A stretch of 10,770 nucleotides of DNA, from assembly GCA_947455845.1 (NCBI GenBank), contig CANGQE010000026.1, positions 1 to 10,770 on the forward strand, in the 5' to 3' direction. The translations under genes and the position numbers were made by a program. Each line of letters starts with the position of its first letter. Position 1 is the first letter of the stretch. The DNA is from Rickettsiales bacterium. GTDB taxonomy: Bacteria > Pseudomonadota > Alphaproteobacteria > Rickettsiales > UBA1997. Positions 1 to 7,335 of this stretch are shown piece after piece. Below the pieces are notes generated by a model. The model made no database searches and was not told where the DNA came from. It worked only from the letters and a program-made list of their open reading frames with translations.

Positions 1-1188
1 AAGCGCACTGGGCCAGAATTTATCCATCTCGGCATTAGGAACATCTTGTAACCTAATGTAAAAATCCATTTTTTTGCTGAGCGGATTTTTTAAGTCAGAA
101 ATTAAAAGCGACATTTCCAGATGCGGCTTGGACACAATATTAGCATAGTCAAAAGCTCGCTCAATAATATCAGTCTTGATTTCTGATAGATTTAGAATTC
201 CCAACTTATTGTCATATTCTCCCTTCACCGACAAGTTGCTAAAATCCATTTTTCTACTAAAGAAATTCAGAAATTCAAAATCACCTTTTTGTGCTGAAGC
301 TTGAAAAAGAATATTACCCATCTCACCATTTTTGAAGACAAAGGAAGCAGTAGCATTGAGCGCCGCATTGATTTTGTTTAGAGGCTCTAAACTTGGATCC
401 AAATCAGCAATGGAATTGGCCACAAAATTTTCTAAGACTAAATCACATTTTAGGCCGTCATCTTTAGAAAGTTGGCAACTGGAATTGAAATCAACATCGC
501 TTTTATCTGCATCAAAACTGACTTTATTAATTGTTGAAATATGTAGAATTTGACCCGCTACCGAAGTACTGATTTGTGATTTTTTAATAATTAAAGTGGT
601 TTCAAATTCTTGGCCCTTAACCAGCAATTTAGCGTTTTCAATTTCAAAATTTTCAATGGGAGATTTGCCGGTGCGAATTGAGGACAGTAAATGAATTATT
701 GGCGACACACCATTTGCTTTTCCTACATCATTTTCGTTTGATTGTTGCTGCATTTTTTGCAAATCATCCAAAACAATGGTGGCATCAATGATTTTAATTT
801 TACTGGGATGGAAGCGAGCTATTAAAAGATTAAAGAGCGAAAACTCACTTTCTAACTTTGGAATGACCAAAGCCTGTTTTTCAGTAGTATTAGGAAGGAT
901 ATAGAGGATCTTTAGACTACTAATCGTAACTTTAAGAGTACCGTAGCGTGTGAAGCTAACTAAGCTGTCACTCAGACTCACATCGGGGCCGAATTTTTCT
1001 TGGAGAGTAGATTCAATTTTTTGAGTAACGAAGGGGATGGATTTTGGCTTGGTTGAAACCAGAATTACGAAGTAAGACAACACTATTAAAACCAGCAGCA
1101 ACAAGAAAAAAGTTACCTTGTAAAACAAGTCGATCTTTTTCTTGTTCGGATTACGCTTAGGACTGCGATGTGAGTGTCTTTGAGGCAT
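1..1188 (-). CDS. DUF3971/AsmA-like envelope protein, C-terminus beyond window
   Basis: The frame is open without a stop for 396 codons from ATG at 1188-1186 to base 1, so the C-terminal part lies outside the window. The product begins with a basic stretch (MPQRHSHRSPKRNPNKKK), then one hydrophobic segment at about residues 22-45, then a long soluble region rich in beta-strand-like alternation. This is the layout of inner-membrane-anchored AsmA/YhdP-type proteins whose bulk lies in the periplasm. The last visible residues (VPNAEMDKFWPSAL) resemble the WP-containing repeat of DUF3971 proteins. Family members are thought to help move or organise lipids between membranes. That role is known for relatives and only inferred here. 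The start lies just downstream of a family B palindromic repeat, and the carbamoyltransferase ends on the other side of that repeat. Membrane anchoring is well supported; the exact family is likely but not proven. Confidence 0.72.
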   Translation of the reverse strand, partial: MPQRHSHRSPKRNPNKKKIDLFYKVTFFLLLLVLIVLSYFVILVSTKPKSIPFVTQKIESTLQEKFGPDVSLSDSLVSFTRYGTLKVTISSLKILYILPNTTEKQALVIPKLESEFSLFNLLIARFHPSKIKIIDATIVLDDLQKMQQQSNENDVGKANGVSPIIHLLSSIRTGKSPIENFEIENAKLLVKGQEFETTLIIKKSQISTSVAGQILHISTINKVSFDADKSDVDFNSSCQLSKDDGLKCDLVLENFVANSIADLDPSLEPLNKINAALNATASFVFKNGEMGNILFQASAQKGDFEFLNFFSRKMDFSNLSVKGEYDNKLGILNLSEIKTDIIERAFDYANIVSKPHLEMSLLISDLKNPLSKKMDFYIRLQDVPNAEMDKFWPSAL

Positions 1189-1194
1189 TTATCA

Positions 1195-1275
1195 ATTAAC
1201 AATTATCAGTTAACATTTGTGATTCTGAACCGGAATTCAACCGTAACTGTTAATTGTTAACTGTTAATTGTTAAT
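1195..1275. repeat. Family B palindromic element, copy 1
   Basis: A 21-nt inverted repeat (1195-1215 and 1255-1275) has one mismatch and a 39-nt spacer. The left arm holds the core TTAACAATTATCAGTTA, which also occurs in the elements at 7336 and 7574. The right arm includes a perfect 14-bp tandem duplication of AACTGTTAATTGTT (1245-1258 and 1259-1272), perhaps an internal expansion. The element ends immediately beside the carbamoyltransferase stop codon (1276-1278) and reaches to within 7 bp of the next start codon, filling almost the whole intergenic gap. Confidence 0.85.
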
Positions 1276-3168
1276 TTAGTCCAGCTCATAAACTTTCTGC
1301 CAATTTTGATTGTCAGAAAAATTAGGCTGATCTTCTTTGAAAAGAATAAAATCTTCAATGGTCAAAACATCCATTTCGGTGCGCATGAAGCATTTGTAAG
1401 AATCTTCAGGAGAGTAAACAATTGGCTCACCACGAACATTAAAAGAAGTGTTGATTAGCACGGCACAACCTGTTTTCTCTTCGAATCTTTTAATCAAATT
1501 GTAAAAACGTGGATTGGTATTTTCGTGAACAGTTTGAATACGCGCTGAATAATCAACGTGAGTAACTGCCGGAATTTTTGAACGCGCAATATTTAACTTT
1601 TCAATACCGAATAAGGATTCTTGATCACCCGTCATTTTAGTGGTAATTTGCTCCGAGACGGGAGCCACTAAAAGCATGTAAGGGCTGTCACAATCGATTT
1701 TAAAATAGTCAGAAACTTTTTCTCTCAAAACCGCCGGAGCAAAGGGTCTAAAACTCTCACGATATTTAATTTTTAAATTCATGATTGATTGCATTTTAGT
1801 GCTGCGGCCATCGCCCAAAATGCTTCTAGCGCCCAGAGAACGCGGACCGAATTCCATTCTACCTTGATGCCAGCCCACAACTTTTTCTTCTTTAAGAGCT
1901 TCACTGGTTAAAGCATAAAGCTCATCCGCACTAGCCACTTGGTGATATTTAGCACCAACGGAATCGAGGTAATTTTTTACTTCTTCATTGCTGAATTTTT
2001 TACCTAAATAACTGCCGCCCATATTATCTTGGCCGCCTTCGTAGCATTGACGCGGATTGTTTAAATGTTGGTAGTAAATTGTTTGAGCAACACCCAGAGC
2101 ACCTCCAGCATCTCCGGCAGCAGGTTGAATCCAGATATTTTCAAAGATTTTCTCCTGCAAAATTTTGCCATTACCCACACAATTTAAAGCAACTCCACCC
2201 GCCAAAGTTAGGTTTTTACTACCGGTAATTTTTTGAGCAGTACGAGCTAGTTTAATCATTACTTCTTCTGTCACATCTTGCAGCGAGCGCGCTAAATCCA
2301 TCTCAAATTGAGTTAGACTTGTTTCTGATTTACGCGGAGGACGACCAAATAATTGATCGAGTTTTTTATTGGTCATGGTTAGTCCAACTGTGTAGTTGAA
2401 GTAATCCATGTTAAGCTTGAAGGATCCGTCTTCTTTGATGTCGATTAAATTTTTCTTAATTAAATCGACATATTTTGGCTCACCATAAGGCGCCAAACCC
2501 ATCACCTTGTACTCTCCAGAATTTACTTTGAAGCCAGTATAGTAAGTGATTGCAGAATAAAGCAGTCCTAAAGAATGGGGAAAATGGATTTCTTTGAGAA
2601 AAGTAATTTTATTGTCAACACCGTGAGCAATTGAGGTTGTAGTCCACTCCCCTACTCCATCCATTGTTAAAATAGCCGATTCGCGAAATGGGGACGGGTA
2701 AAAGCAGCTAGCGGCGTGTGATTGGTGGTGTTCGGAGAATAGGATTTTTTTCTCGATTGATGCTTTAAAAACAGACTCTTGGTTGCTCTGAACTTGCTTT
2801 GCAGGCTTCAAGATCTCTTGCACTTCCAACAACCCTTTGATCAAAGTATCCTTCAAAAAAAGCTTATGCTTTAGCCAAACCGGCATTGAAGTTAAAAATG
2901 ATTTAAAACCGCGTGGTGCTTCGCTTAAATAAGTTTCAATCAACCTCTCAAACTTGATGAAAGGCTTTTCAAAAAAGCCGATAAATTCCACTTCATCCAA
3001 AGTAATTCCTGCTTCATTTAAAACATAAAGAATAGCATTGGTGGGAAAGGCTTCGTCATGTTTTTTACGGGTAAATCTTTCTTCTTGTGCTGCCGCAATG
3101 ATCTTTTCACCTTTGATTAAACAAGCTGCTGAGTCATGAAAAAAAGATGAAATGCCTAAAATATACAT
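1276..3168 (-). CDS. Carbamoyltransferase, NodU/CmcH/TobZ (SxtI-like) family
   Basis: This 630-residue protein is full length for O-carbamoyltransferases that move the carbamoyl group of carbamoyl phosphate, with ATP, onto a hydroxyl of a sugar or small molecule. The N-terminal Kae1-like domain (about 1-365) carries the metal-binding HxxxH (H147, H151 in HHQSHAASCFYP), the nucleotide-site motif TMDGVGEW (168-175), GGVALNCVGNGK (324-335) and AAGDAGGALG (350-359, D353). The C-terminal YrdC-like domain (about 395-610) carries GRMEFGPRSLGARSILGD (436-453), FRPFAPAVL (473-481) and INTSFNVRGEP (572-582). All are hallmark blocks and none looks damaged. It starts 6 bp after the DUF5989 stop without an obvious Shine-Dalgarno sequence and is the last gene of the SxtJ-SGNH-DUF5989 set. 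The acceptor substrate cannot be read from the sequence. An envelope polysaccharide is an inference from the membrane proteins next to it. Confidence 0.95.
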   Translation of the reverse strand: MYILGISSFFHDSAACLIKGEKIIAAAQEERFTRKKHDEAFPTNAILYVLNEAGITLDEVEFIGFFEKPFIKFERLIETYLSEAPRGFKSFLTSMPVWLKHKLFLKDTLIKGLLEVQEILKPAKQVQSNQESVFKASIEKKILFSEHHQSHAASCFYPSPFRESAILTMDGVGEWTTTSIAHGVDNKITFLKEIHFPHSLGLLYSAITYYTGFKVNSGEYKVMGLAPYGEPKYVDLIKKNLIDIKEDGSFKLNMDYFNYTVGLTMTNKKLDQLFGRPPRKSETSLTQFEMDLARSLQDVTEEVMIKLARTAQKITGSKNLTLAGGVALNCVGNGKILQEKIFENIWIQPAAGDAGGALGVAQTIYYQHLNNPRQCYEGGQDNMGGSYLGKKFSNEEVKNYLDSVGAKYHQVASADELYALTSEALKEEKVVGWHQGRMEFGPRSLGARSILGDGRSTKMQSIMNLKIKYRESFRPFAPAVLREKVSDYFKIDCDSPYMLLVAPVSEQITTKMTGDQESLFGIEKLNIARSKIPAVTHVDYSARIQTVHENTNPRFYNLIKRFEEKTGCAVLINTSFNVRGEPIVYSPEDSYKCFMRTEMDVLTIEDFILFKEDQPNFSDNQNWQKVYELD

Positions 3169-3174
3169 GATTTT

Positions 3175-3324
3175 CTAAAACATTGTGTAAATGAATGGAG
3201 CAACTGCTGAGCCTTGAGCCACAACGAGTAGTAATCCAAGCAGCAACATGATTACGATAATAGGCAGAAGCCAGAATTTTTTTCTGGCTTTAAGGAAAGA
3301 CCAGAGTTCTTTGATTAGGGACAT
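3175..3324 (-). CDS. DUF5989 (SxtK-like) single-pass membrane peptide
   Basis: This small 49-residue protein begins MSLIKELWSFLKARKKFW, continues into a hydrophobic helix (about 18-40) and ends AQGSAVAPFIYTMF, which is the full DUF5989 pattern. The proteins are known as small partners of carbamoyltransferases, and SxtK of the saxitoxin cluster is of this kind. No activity is known. ATG at 3324-3322 is chosen because the family starts with MSLxxELWxFL. The frame is open up to 3408, but the extra 28 residues (containing VILNLFQDL) are read through a family A repeat and do not belong to the family. It lies 6 bp upstream of the carbamoyltransferase, so the two are surely co-transcribed and perhaps translationally coupled. 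Confidence 0.93.
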   Translation of the reverse strand: MSLIKELWSFLKARKKFWLLPIIVIMLLLGLLLVVAQGSAVAPFIYTMF

Positions 3325-3346
3325 TATTTTTAAGATTTGAGATTTG

Positions 3347-3432
3347 GATAGATCCTGAAACAAGTTCAGGATGACGCCGATGGTGGAGTTCGGTCTCTCC
3401 CCCGTCATCCTGAACTTGTTCCAGGATCTATC
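3347..3432. repeat. Family A palindromic element, copy 1
   Basis: Two 29-nt arms (3347-3375 and 3404-3432) are inverted copies with one mismatch, separated by a 28-nt spacer. Each arm contains its own small palindrome, CCTGAAACAAGTTCAGG, so both short hairpins and one long hairpin can form. The element begins 3 bp after the SGNH hydrolase stop and lies inside the carbamoylation operon, before DUF5989. Short repeats of this core followed by ATGAC are common in alphaproteobacterial genomes. The copy here creates a false upstream start for DUF5989. Confidence 0.9.
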
Positions 3433-3434
3433 AA

Positions 3435-4493
3435 CTAACGCTTATTCTTTACAATCGCTTCCAATTCCTTAGCGACGATTTCCGCCACTAATTTTGAACC
3501 TTCATTATTTAAGTGAATTGCATCGTAAATAAATTCTTCACTACCTTTAACTTTCGTAGCCAAGTCAATCAGCAATACTTTTTCTTCCTTAGCAACTTGG
3601 CGAGTAAGAGCGTGAAAATCTAAATAAAGCTGACGATAAACACGGTTAAATTCAGCATCACCATGACCAGTAGAAAAATTTGGATCATTTTCAATTCTAT
3701 TGGCTTGAGTCATAATCACGGGAGTTGCCCCGATACCACGAACAATTGCGATAAACATTTTTAAGACTTTGCGATGCTCCTGCTTAATTAGAGCCTGATG
3801 ATTACTATCCAGAATCATATTCACAAATGGCGAATCACTCCACTCATTGCTAGCATTTCTAAAGCTTGAATAATCTTTGCTAAAACAACCAAGATGAGAT
3901 CTGGTTTTATTTTTATTCCAGTAACTCGCTTCGTAGAGTAGGGTTGATAGATCGTTAATATTATCCATACGCACAATAATGTCGGGCTTTAACGGCACTA
4001 CTTTGTTAACCAAATTGTTGATTGTATGTAGCGAATCATTGCCACTTTTTCCGGCATTGTAGGAATTAATTTTTTTACCGGTTTTCTTCTCAATTATTCT
4101 ACCAACCAAATAAGGGAAGCGGTTAAACTCATCGACAGTTTCGCATTCCGTAGTCGAACCACCCATGAAGAAAATATTTAAATCAGCTTTTTCGTGAATT
4201 TTACTAGGTTCAATAAAACCATCAGCATCGGTTCTAACTCGATATTTTTGGGAAGGATCGTAAGGGGGAACTCTGAAAGTATCTTGATTAGGTTTATTTT
4301 CTCGTAAACGAATATGCCTCTTACCCTCGCAGCGCACTTGATAATTCACGCGATCAATCACGCTATATTTTTCGGAGGTTGGCGTATCTTGAAAAATATC
4401 CAACTTCAAAACGAAGATTAGTAAAGCGATGAAAATCGAGTTAATAACAAGCAAAACAAGCTTCGAGTGTTTTTCAAAAAAATTTTTTTGCAC
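3435..4493 (-). CDS. Membrane-anchored SGNH/GDSL hydrolase (SxtL-like position)
   Basis: This 352-residue protein has one hydrophobic helix near the N-terminus (about 11-30, LVLLVINSIFIALLIFVL), so its catalytic domain should lie outside the cytoplasmic membrane. SGNH blocks are visible: FFMGGSTTE (108-116, nucleophile Ser113 in GGST rather than GDS), a glycine/asparagine block NAGKSGND (146-153), RMDNIND (175-181), and the C-terminal D-x-x-H of YDAIHLNNEG (323-332, Asp324 and His327). Relatives are esterases, deacetylases or acyltransferases acting on lipids or glycans. The substrate here is unknown. It lies 13 bp after the SxtJ-like gene and before DUF5989 and the carbamoyltransferase, which parallels the GDSL-lipase SxtL beside SxtI-J-K. 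Family membership is firm, while a role in trimming or acylating the carbamoylated product is inference. Confidence 0.88.
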   Translation of the reverse strand: MQKNFFEKHSKLVLLVINSIFIALLIFVLKLDIFQDTPTSEKYSVIDRVNYQVRCEGKRHIRLRENKPNQDTFRVPPYDPSQKYRVRTDADGFIEPSKIHEKADLNIFFMGGSTTECETVDEFNRFPYLVGRIIEKKTGKKINSYNAGKSGNDSLHTINNLVNKVVPLKPDIIVRMDNINDLSTLLYEASYWNKNKTRSHLGCFSKDYSSFRNASNEWSDSPFVNMILDSNHQALIKQEHRKVLKMFIAIVRGIGATPVIMTQANRIENDPNFSTGHGDAEFNRVYRQLYLDFHALTRQVAKEEKVLLIDLATKVKGSEEFIYDAIHLNNEGSKLVAEIVAKELEAIVKNKR

Positions 4494-4506
4494 TTTAATT
4501 GGAAAA

Positions 4507-4893
4507 TTAAAATTGATTTTTCATGTCACCCGGCTGGATGTTGCGATCAACAAAGTAGCTTTTTGCTGCAGGATCTAGCTTCTTAGAAAGTAAATCTTTC
4601 TTTAAAATTTTTAGAACAATTCCGATTGGCGCAAAAATTCCGTAAAATAAAATAAAGCTAATGATGAAACCATTAATCTTCCCCATCAAATCGCCAAATT
4701 TTATCCATATTTGATAAAATTTTATGCGCTCGTAAACATCAGGATAAGCAATTGCACTAAATAGAAAGAAAACTGAAATTATTGATATTATTACCGCAAA
4801 TGTTGGAAATTTATAGGCAAGAATCGAGAAAATTAATCCCCAGATTAATCCGAATATTCTCAGGTCGCGCTTAGTAACTTGTTTTTTAATCAT
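4507..4893 (-). CDS. SxtJ-family membrane protein
   Basis: This 128-residue protein has hydrophobic segments at about 12-30, 31-50 and 75-96. The family signature is visible in its second half: IWIKFGDLMGKING, then a membrane helix, then APIGIVLKILKKDLL, and a tail with KSYFVDRN ending in MKNQF. Proteins of this type accompany NodU/CmcH-type carbamoyltransferases in many bacteria and are named after SxtJ of the saxitoxin cluster, where no function has been shown. The start ATG at 4893 is 11 bp past the stop of the upstream receiver gene, with a weak AAGG about 10 bases before it. It probably shares a transcript with that gene and with the hydrolase 13 bp downstream. It could act as a membrane platform for the carbamoyltransferase, but that is only a guess from linkage. 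Confidence 0.88.
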   Translation of the reverse strand: MIKKQVTKRDLRIFGLIWGLIFSILAYKFPTFAVIISIISVFFLFSAIAYPDVYERIKFYQIWIKFGDLMGKINGFIISFILFYGIFAPIGIVLKILKKDLLSKKLDPAAKSYFVDRNIQPGDMKNQF

Positions 4894-4904
4894 AATAATT
4901 CGCC

Positions 4905-5957
4905 TTATTTAAGAAGACGATGGACGGGAATTGTCAGAATTGCAGTGTTTTCTTTAGCATCGACAATATCAAAACGACAACTTTGCTTATCCAAAATTTT
5001 ACTAATTTGTGACTCATTTAAGTTATCTCTCAAATCAATATTTTGGTGCTGCGATTTGAGATAAAAAATGACTACCAATTGATCAAGATGATCCAGCATT
5101 ACCACCACGTTTATCATGGCTTCAGGATCAGATTTGAATAGACCGGCGAAAATTTTTCTTAGAGCATCCAACAAAATTAAACGATCAATTTTTAGACGTG
5201 GTAAAGAATCTTCTTCAAATGGGCGGTCAAACTGAATTCGGCTACTAAATTTCTCACTCAAACCACCGATAAACTCGTCTAAAAAGCCACCAATGGTAAA
5301 GACTTCTTCTTCGGCATTAAGCTTGTGATCAATCACCGATTCATCCAAAGAATTGGCAATTGAGCTGCGCAACTTCATGGCGTTGATGTAAATTTTATCT
5401 AAATCTTCTAAGTAGCGACGATGCGGAAGTGGACCGTAAGGCTCTTCTTTTAGAATTGATGAAATTTGGCTGATGGAATCAAGATAAGAGAACAGCTCTG
5501 TAGGTAAAATTATCGAAACCTGACTTTTAATATTTTTAATATTGCGATTGTGACCTTCCTGAACTTTCAGGGAATTGCTGGTTTTTTCTTTAACCTTAGC
5601 AATCATCAAATCGAAATCGATCGGCTTCACCAAATAATCATTCGCCGATAAATCGATTCCCTTAATCACATTATCCTTCTGAGCTAAAGCAGTTAGAAAA
5701 ATAAAAGGCACTGTATTGTTGCGAACATTTTTACTCTCACGAATCATCTGTAACAACGCATAACCATCGGCTTCAGGCATCATAATATCAGAGATTACTA
5801 AATCGGGCTTATTTTGCATAAAGCTCTCAAAGCCCTGCTTGCCATTATTAGCCTCAAATACCTCAAACCCCTCATCGCGCAAGATTTCGGAAATATTTTC
5901 ACGAATATCTTGCTCATCTTCTACACACAAAATTTTAATTTTTCTTTCTTCGGACAT
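4905..5957 (-). CDS. Response regulator receiver fused to degenerate histidine-kinase-like module
   Basis: Residues 7-125 form a complete CheY-like receiver: acidic pair E13/D14, phospho-acceptor Asp57 in DLVISDIMMPEADG, Thr89 in FLTA, and Lys111 in LVKP. After a short linker, residues about 145-205 follow the pattern of a HisKA dimerisation helix pair (TELFSYLDSISQISSILKEE, then PYGPL and a second helix ending ANSLD), close to the DivJ/PleC type. However, the phosphorylatable His of the H-box is Thr153 and the following Pro is Tyr. Residues 220-350 look like a remnant of the HATPase domain with no asparagine N-box and no DxGxG. It therefore cannot be an active kinase and has no DNA-binding domain. 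It might bind a partner through its dimer helices or act as a phosphate acceptor. It sits 11 bp before the SxtJ-like gene. Receiver call certain; pseudokinase call likely. Confidence 0.88.
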   Translation of the reverse strand: MSEERKIKILCVEDEQDIRENISEILRDEGFEVFEANNGKQGFESFMQNKPDLVISDIMMPEADGYALLQMIRESKNVRNNTVPFIFLTALAQKDNVIKGIDLSANDYLVKPIDFDLMIAKVKEKTSNSLKVQEGHNRNIKNIKSQVSIILPTELFSYLDSISQISSILKEEPYGPLPHRRYLEDLDKIYINAMKLRSSIANSLDESVIDHKLNAEEEVFTIGGFLDEFIGGLSEKFSSRIQFDRPFEEDSLPRLKIDRLILLDALRKIFAGLFKSDPEAMINVVVMLDHLDQLVVIFYLKSQHQNIDLRDNLNESQISKILDKQSCRFDIVDAKENTAILTIPVHRLLK

Positions 5958-6000
5958 GGGAAATTAAGAAGTAATTTTTAAGTAAGAATTTAGAAATGGG

Positions 6001-6081
6001 ATAGATCCTGAAACAAGTTCAGGATGACAGTAACTCTAGAATCTCCCTGCACTGTCATCCTGAACTTGTTTCAGGATCTAT
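6001..6081. repeat. Family A palindromic element, copy 2
   Basis: A perfect 31-nt inverted repeat (6001-6031 and 6051-6081) has a 19-nt spacer and the same core as the copy at 3347. It lies 1 bp after the dnaX stop codon (6083-6085), between dnaX and the receiver gene. The transcript could form a very stable 31-bp hairpin. The bases after it on the minus strand are not T-rich, so a standard intrinsic terminator is not supported, although protection of the dnaX 3' end or Rho-linked termination is possible. Confidence 0.92.
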
Positions 6082-6082
6082 T

Positions 6083-7318
6083 TTAAATAACTTTAGCTCC
6101 TTCGAAATTCCGCAGAATTTCATTCACAACGTCATCATTAATTTCGCTATTTTTTTGAGCAATAGGATTCTGAGTTCCATCTAAACTAAGTAAAACTTGT
6201 TGCAAATTTGGCAGAGCTACAATGTGACAGATTCTAACTAGTAGCATCTCAAATGCCATTTTCGGCGAGGTCGAAAAGTTAACTTCAGAATTACCTTTGC
6301 TCAGCATTTGCCATATTCTGACTAATGAACTGAGTGAAATTTTAGCAGCAATTTCAGAAATTTTATCTTGTTGAAATTTGGAATATCCTTCCAATTTATA
6401 ATTAGGTATTAGCTTAACTGACGTGGTTTTGTGAGTGATTTCCAATAGGTCGGTAACTAGCTGAGAAATATCGGAAGAGTAAGAATAAAATTCGCTAAAA
6501 CTTTTTAGCGCCGCTGCAAAATCGCCTTGAAGAAAATTTTCAAATAGCTCAATGATTTTTACTTTGTCAGTTAATCCGAGCATTTTTTCCACTAACTGCG
6601 CTGACAAAAATTTCTGGTGATTATTGCTAGCCAAAGCTTGATCGAGCAGAGATAAGGAATCGCGCACCGAACCTTCAGACATTTTAGAAATTAGTTCCAA
6701 GGCTTGTTGTTCAGCCTCAAAACCCTCTTGCGCCAGAATTTTTCCCAAATGACTTTCAATTTCTTTTTCATCCAAACGGCGCAAATCAAAACGCTGACAA
6801 CGTGACAAAATTGTGATCGGAACTTTTTTAATTTCTGTAGTAGCAAAAATAAATTTAACGTGGGTGGGCGGCTCTTCCAAAGTTTTTAACAATGCATTAA
6901 AAGCACTGTTACTAAGCATGTGGACTTCATCAATAATGTAAATTTTGTAAGCGGAGGAAACAGGTGCGTAGGCGATAGAATCAATAATTTCACGGATATC
7001 ATCAACACCGGTTCTACTTGCTGCGTCAATTTCAATCACATCTTGATGCTTGGAAGCGGCAATTAAACGACAATTATCACAAACCCCGCAAGCATTGATA
7101 GCAGAAGCTTCTGACTTATTGGAACAATTTAAAGTTTTAGCAATAATACGCGCCGTAGTGGTTTTTCCAACACCTCTGATTCCGGTTAGAATGTAGGCGT
7201 GATGAAGACGATTATTTTTAATGGCGTTACTTAGAGTAGTAACCAAAACCTCTTGCCCGACCAGTTCATCAAAATTCTGCGGACGATATTTGCGGGCTAA
7301 AACTAGGTAGGAAGACAT
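6083..7318 (-). CDS. dnaX: DNA polymerase III subunit gamma/tau (clamp loader ATPase), short form
   Basis: DnaX is the ATPase that forms the core of the clamp loader placing the sliding clamp on primed DNA. From ATG at 7318 the protein is 411 residues and begins MSSYLVLARKYRPQNF, the usual family start. An in-frame TTG at 7333 would add five residues but lies at the edge of a repeat. Visible motifs are Walker A GIRGVGKT (46-53), the zinc-binding cysteines C65, C77, C80 and C83, Walker B IIDEVH (128-133), sensor 1 FATTE (158-162) and the arginine-finger block SRCQRF (172-177). The clamp-loader collar domain follows to about 360. It is clearly shorter than the 550-650 residues usual for full tau, so most of the region that binds DnaB and the polymerase in tau is missing. 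The tail VNEILRNFEGAKVI may be a remnant of the conserved alphaproteobacterial C-terminus. ffs lies directly upstream. Confidence 0.95.
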   Translation of the reverse strand: MSSYLVLARKYRPQNFDELVGQEVLVTTLSNAIKNNRLHHAYILTGIRGVGKTTTARIIAKTLNCSNKSEASAINACGVCDNCRLIAASKHQDVIEIDAASRTGVDDIREIIDSIAYAPVSSAYKIYIIDEVHMLSNSAFNALLKTLEEPPTHVKFIFATTEIKKVPITILSRCQRFDLRRLDEKEIESHLGKILAQEGFEAEQQALELISKMSEGSVRDSLSLLDQALASNNHQKFLSAQLVEKMLGLTDKVKIIELFENFLQGDFAAALKSFSEFYSYSSDISQLVTDLLEITHKTTSVKLIPNYKLEGYSKFQQDKISEIAAKISLSSLVRIWQMLSKGNSEVNFSTSPKMAFEMLLVRICHIVALPNLQQVLLSLDGTQNPIAQKNSEINDDVVNEILRNFEGAKVI

Positions 7319-7335
7319 GAGGTCAATTAGCAATG

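Noticed and set aside
332..553. Plus-strand open frame of 73 codons
   Set aside because: It lies wholly inside the continuous minus-strand AsmA-like frame and has no recognisable protein pattern.
1276..4893. Saxitoxin or other toxin biosynthesis
   Set aside because: Only the four carbamoylation-module families are present. There is no polyketide-synthase-like sxtA, amidinotransferase or oxygenase in the window.
4879..5064. Plus-strand 61-codon frame over the end of the receiver gene
   Set aside because: It is antisense to the conserved end of the receiver fusion and the SxtJ-like start, with no supporting motif.
6001..6081. Intrinsic (Rho-independent) terminator after dnaX
   Set aside because: The hairpin is strong, but the bases following it on the minus strand (CCCATTTCTAAATTC) are not a T-run, and the same repeat also sits inside the carbamoylation operon.
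7319..7333. TTG at 7333 as dnaX start
   Set aside because: DnaX proteins begin at the MSxYLVLARKYRP block, which fits ATG at 7318. The TTG lies at the edge of a repeat and has no ribosome binding site.
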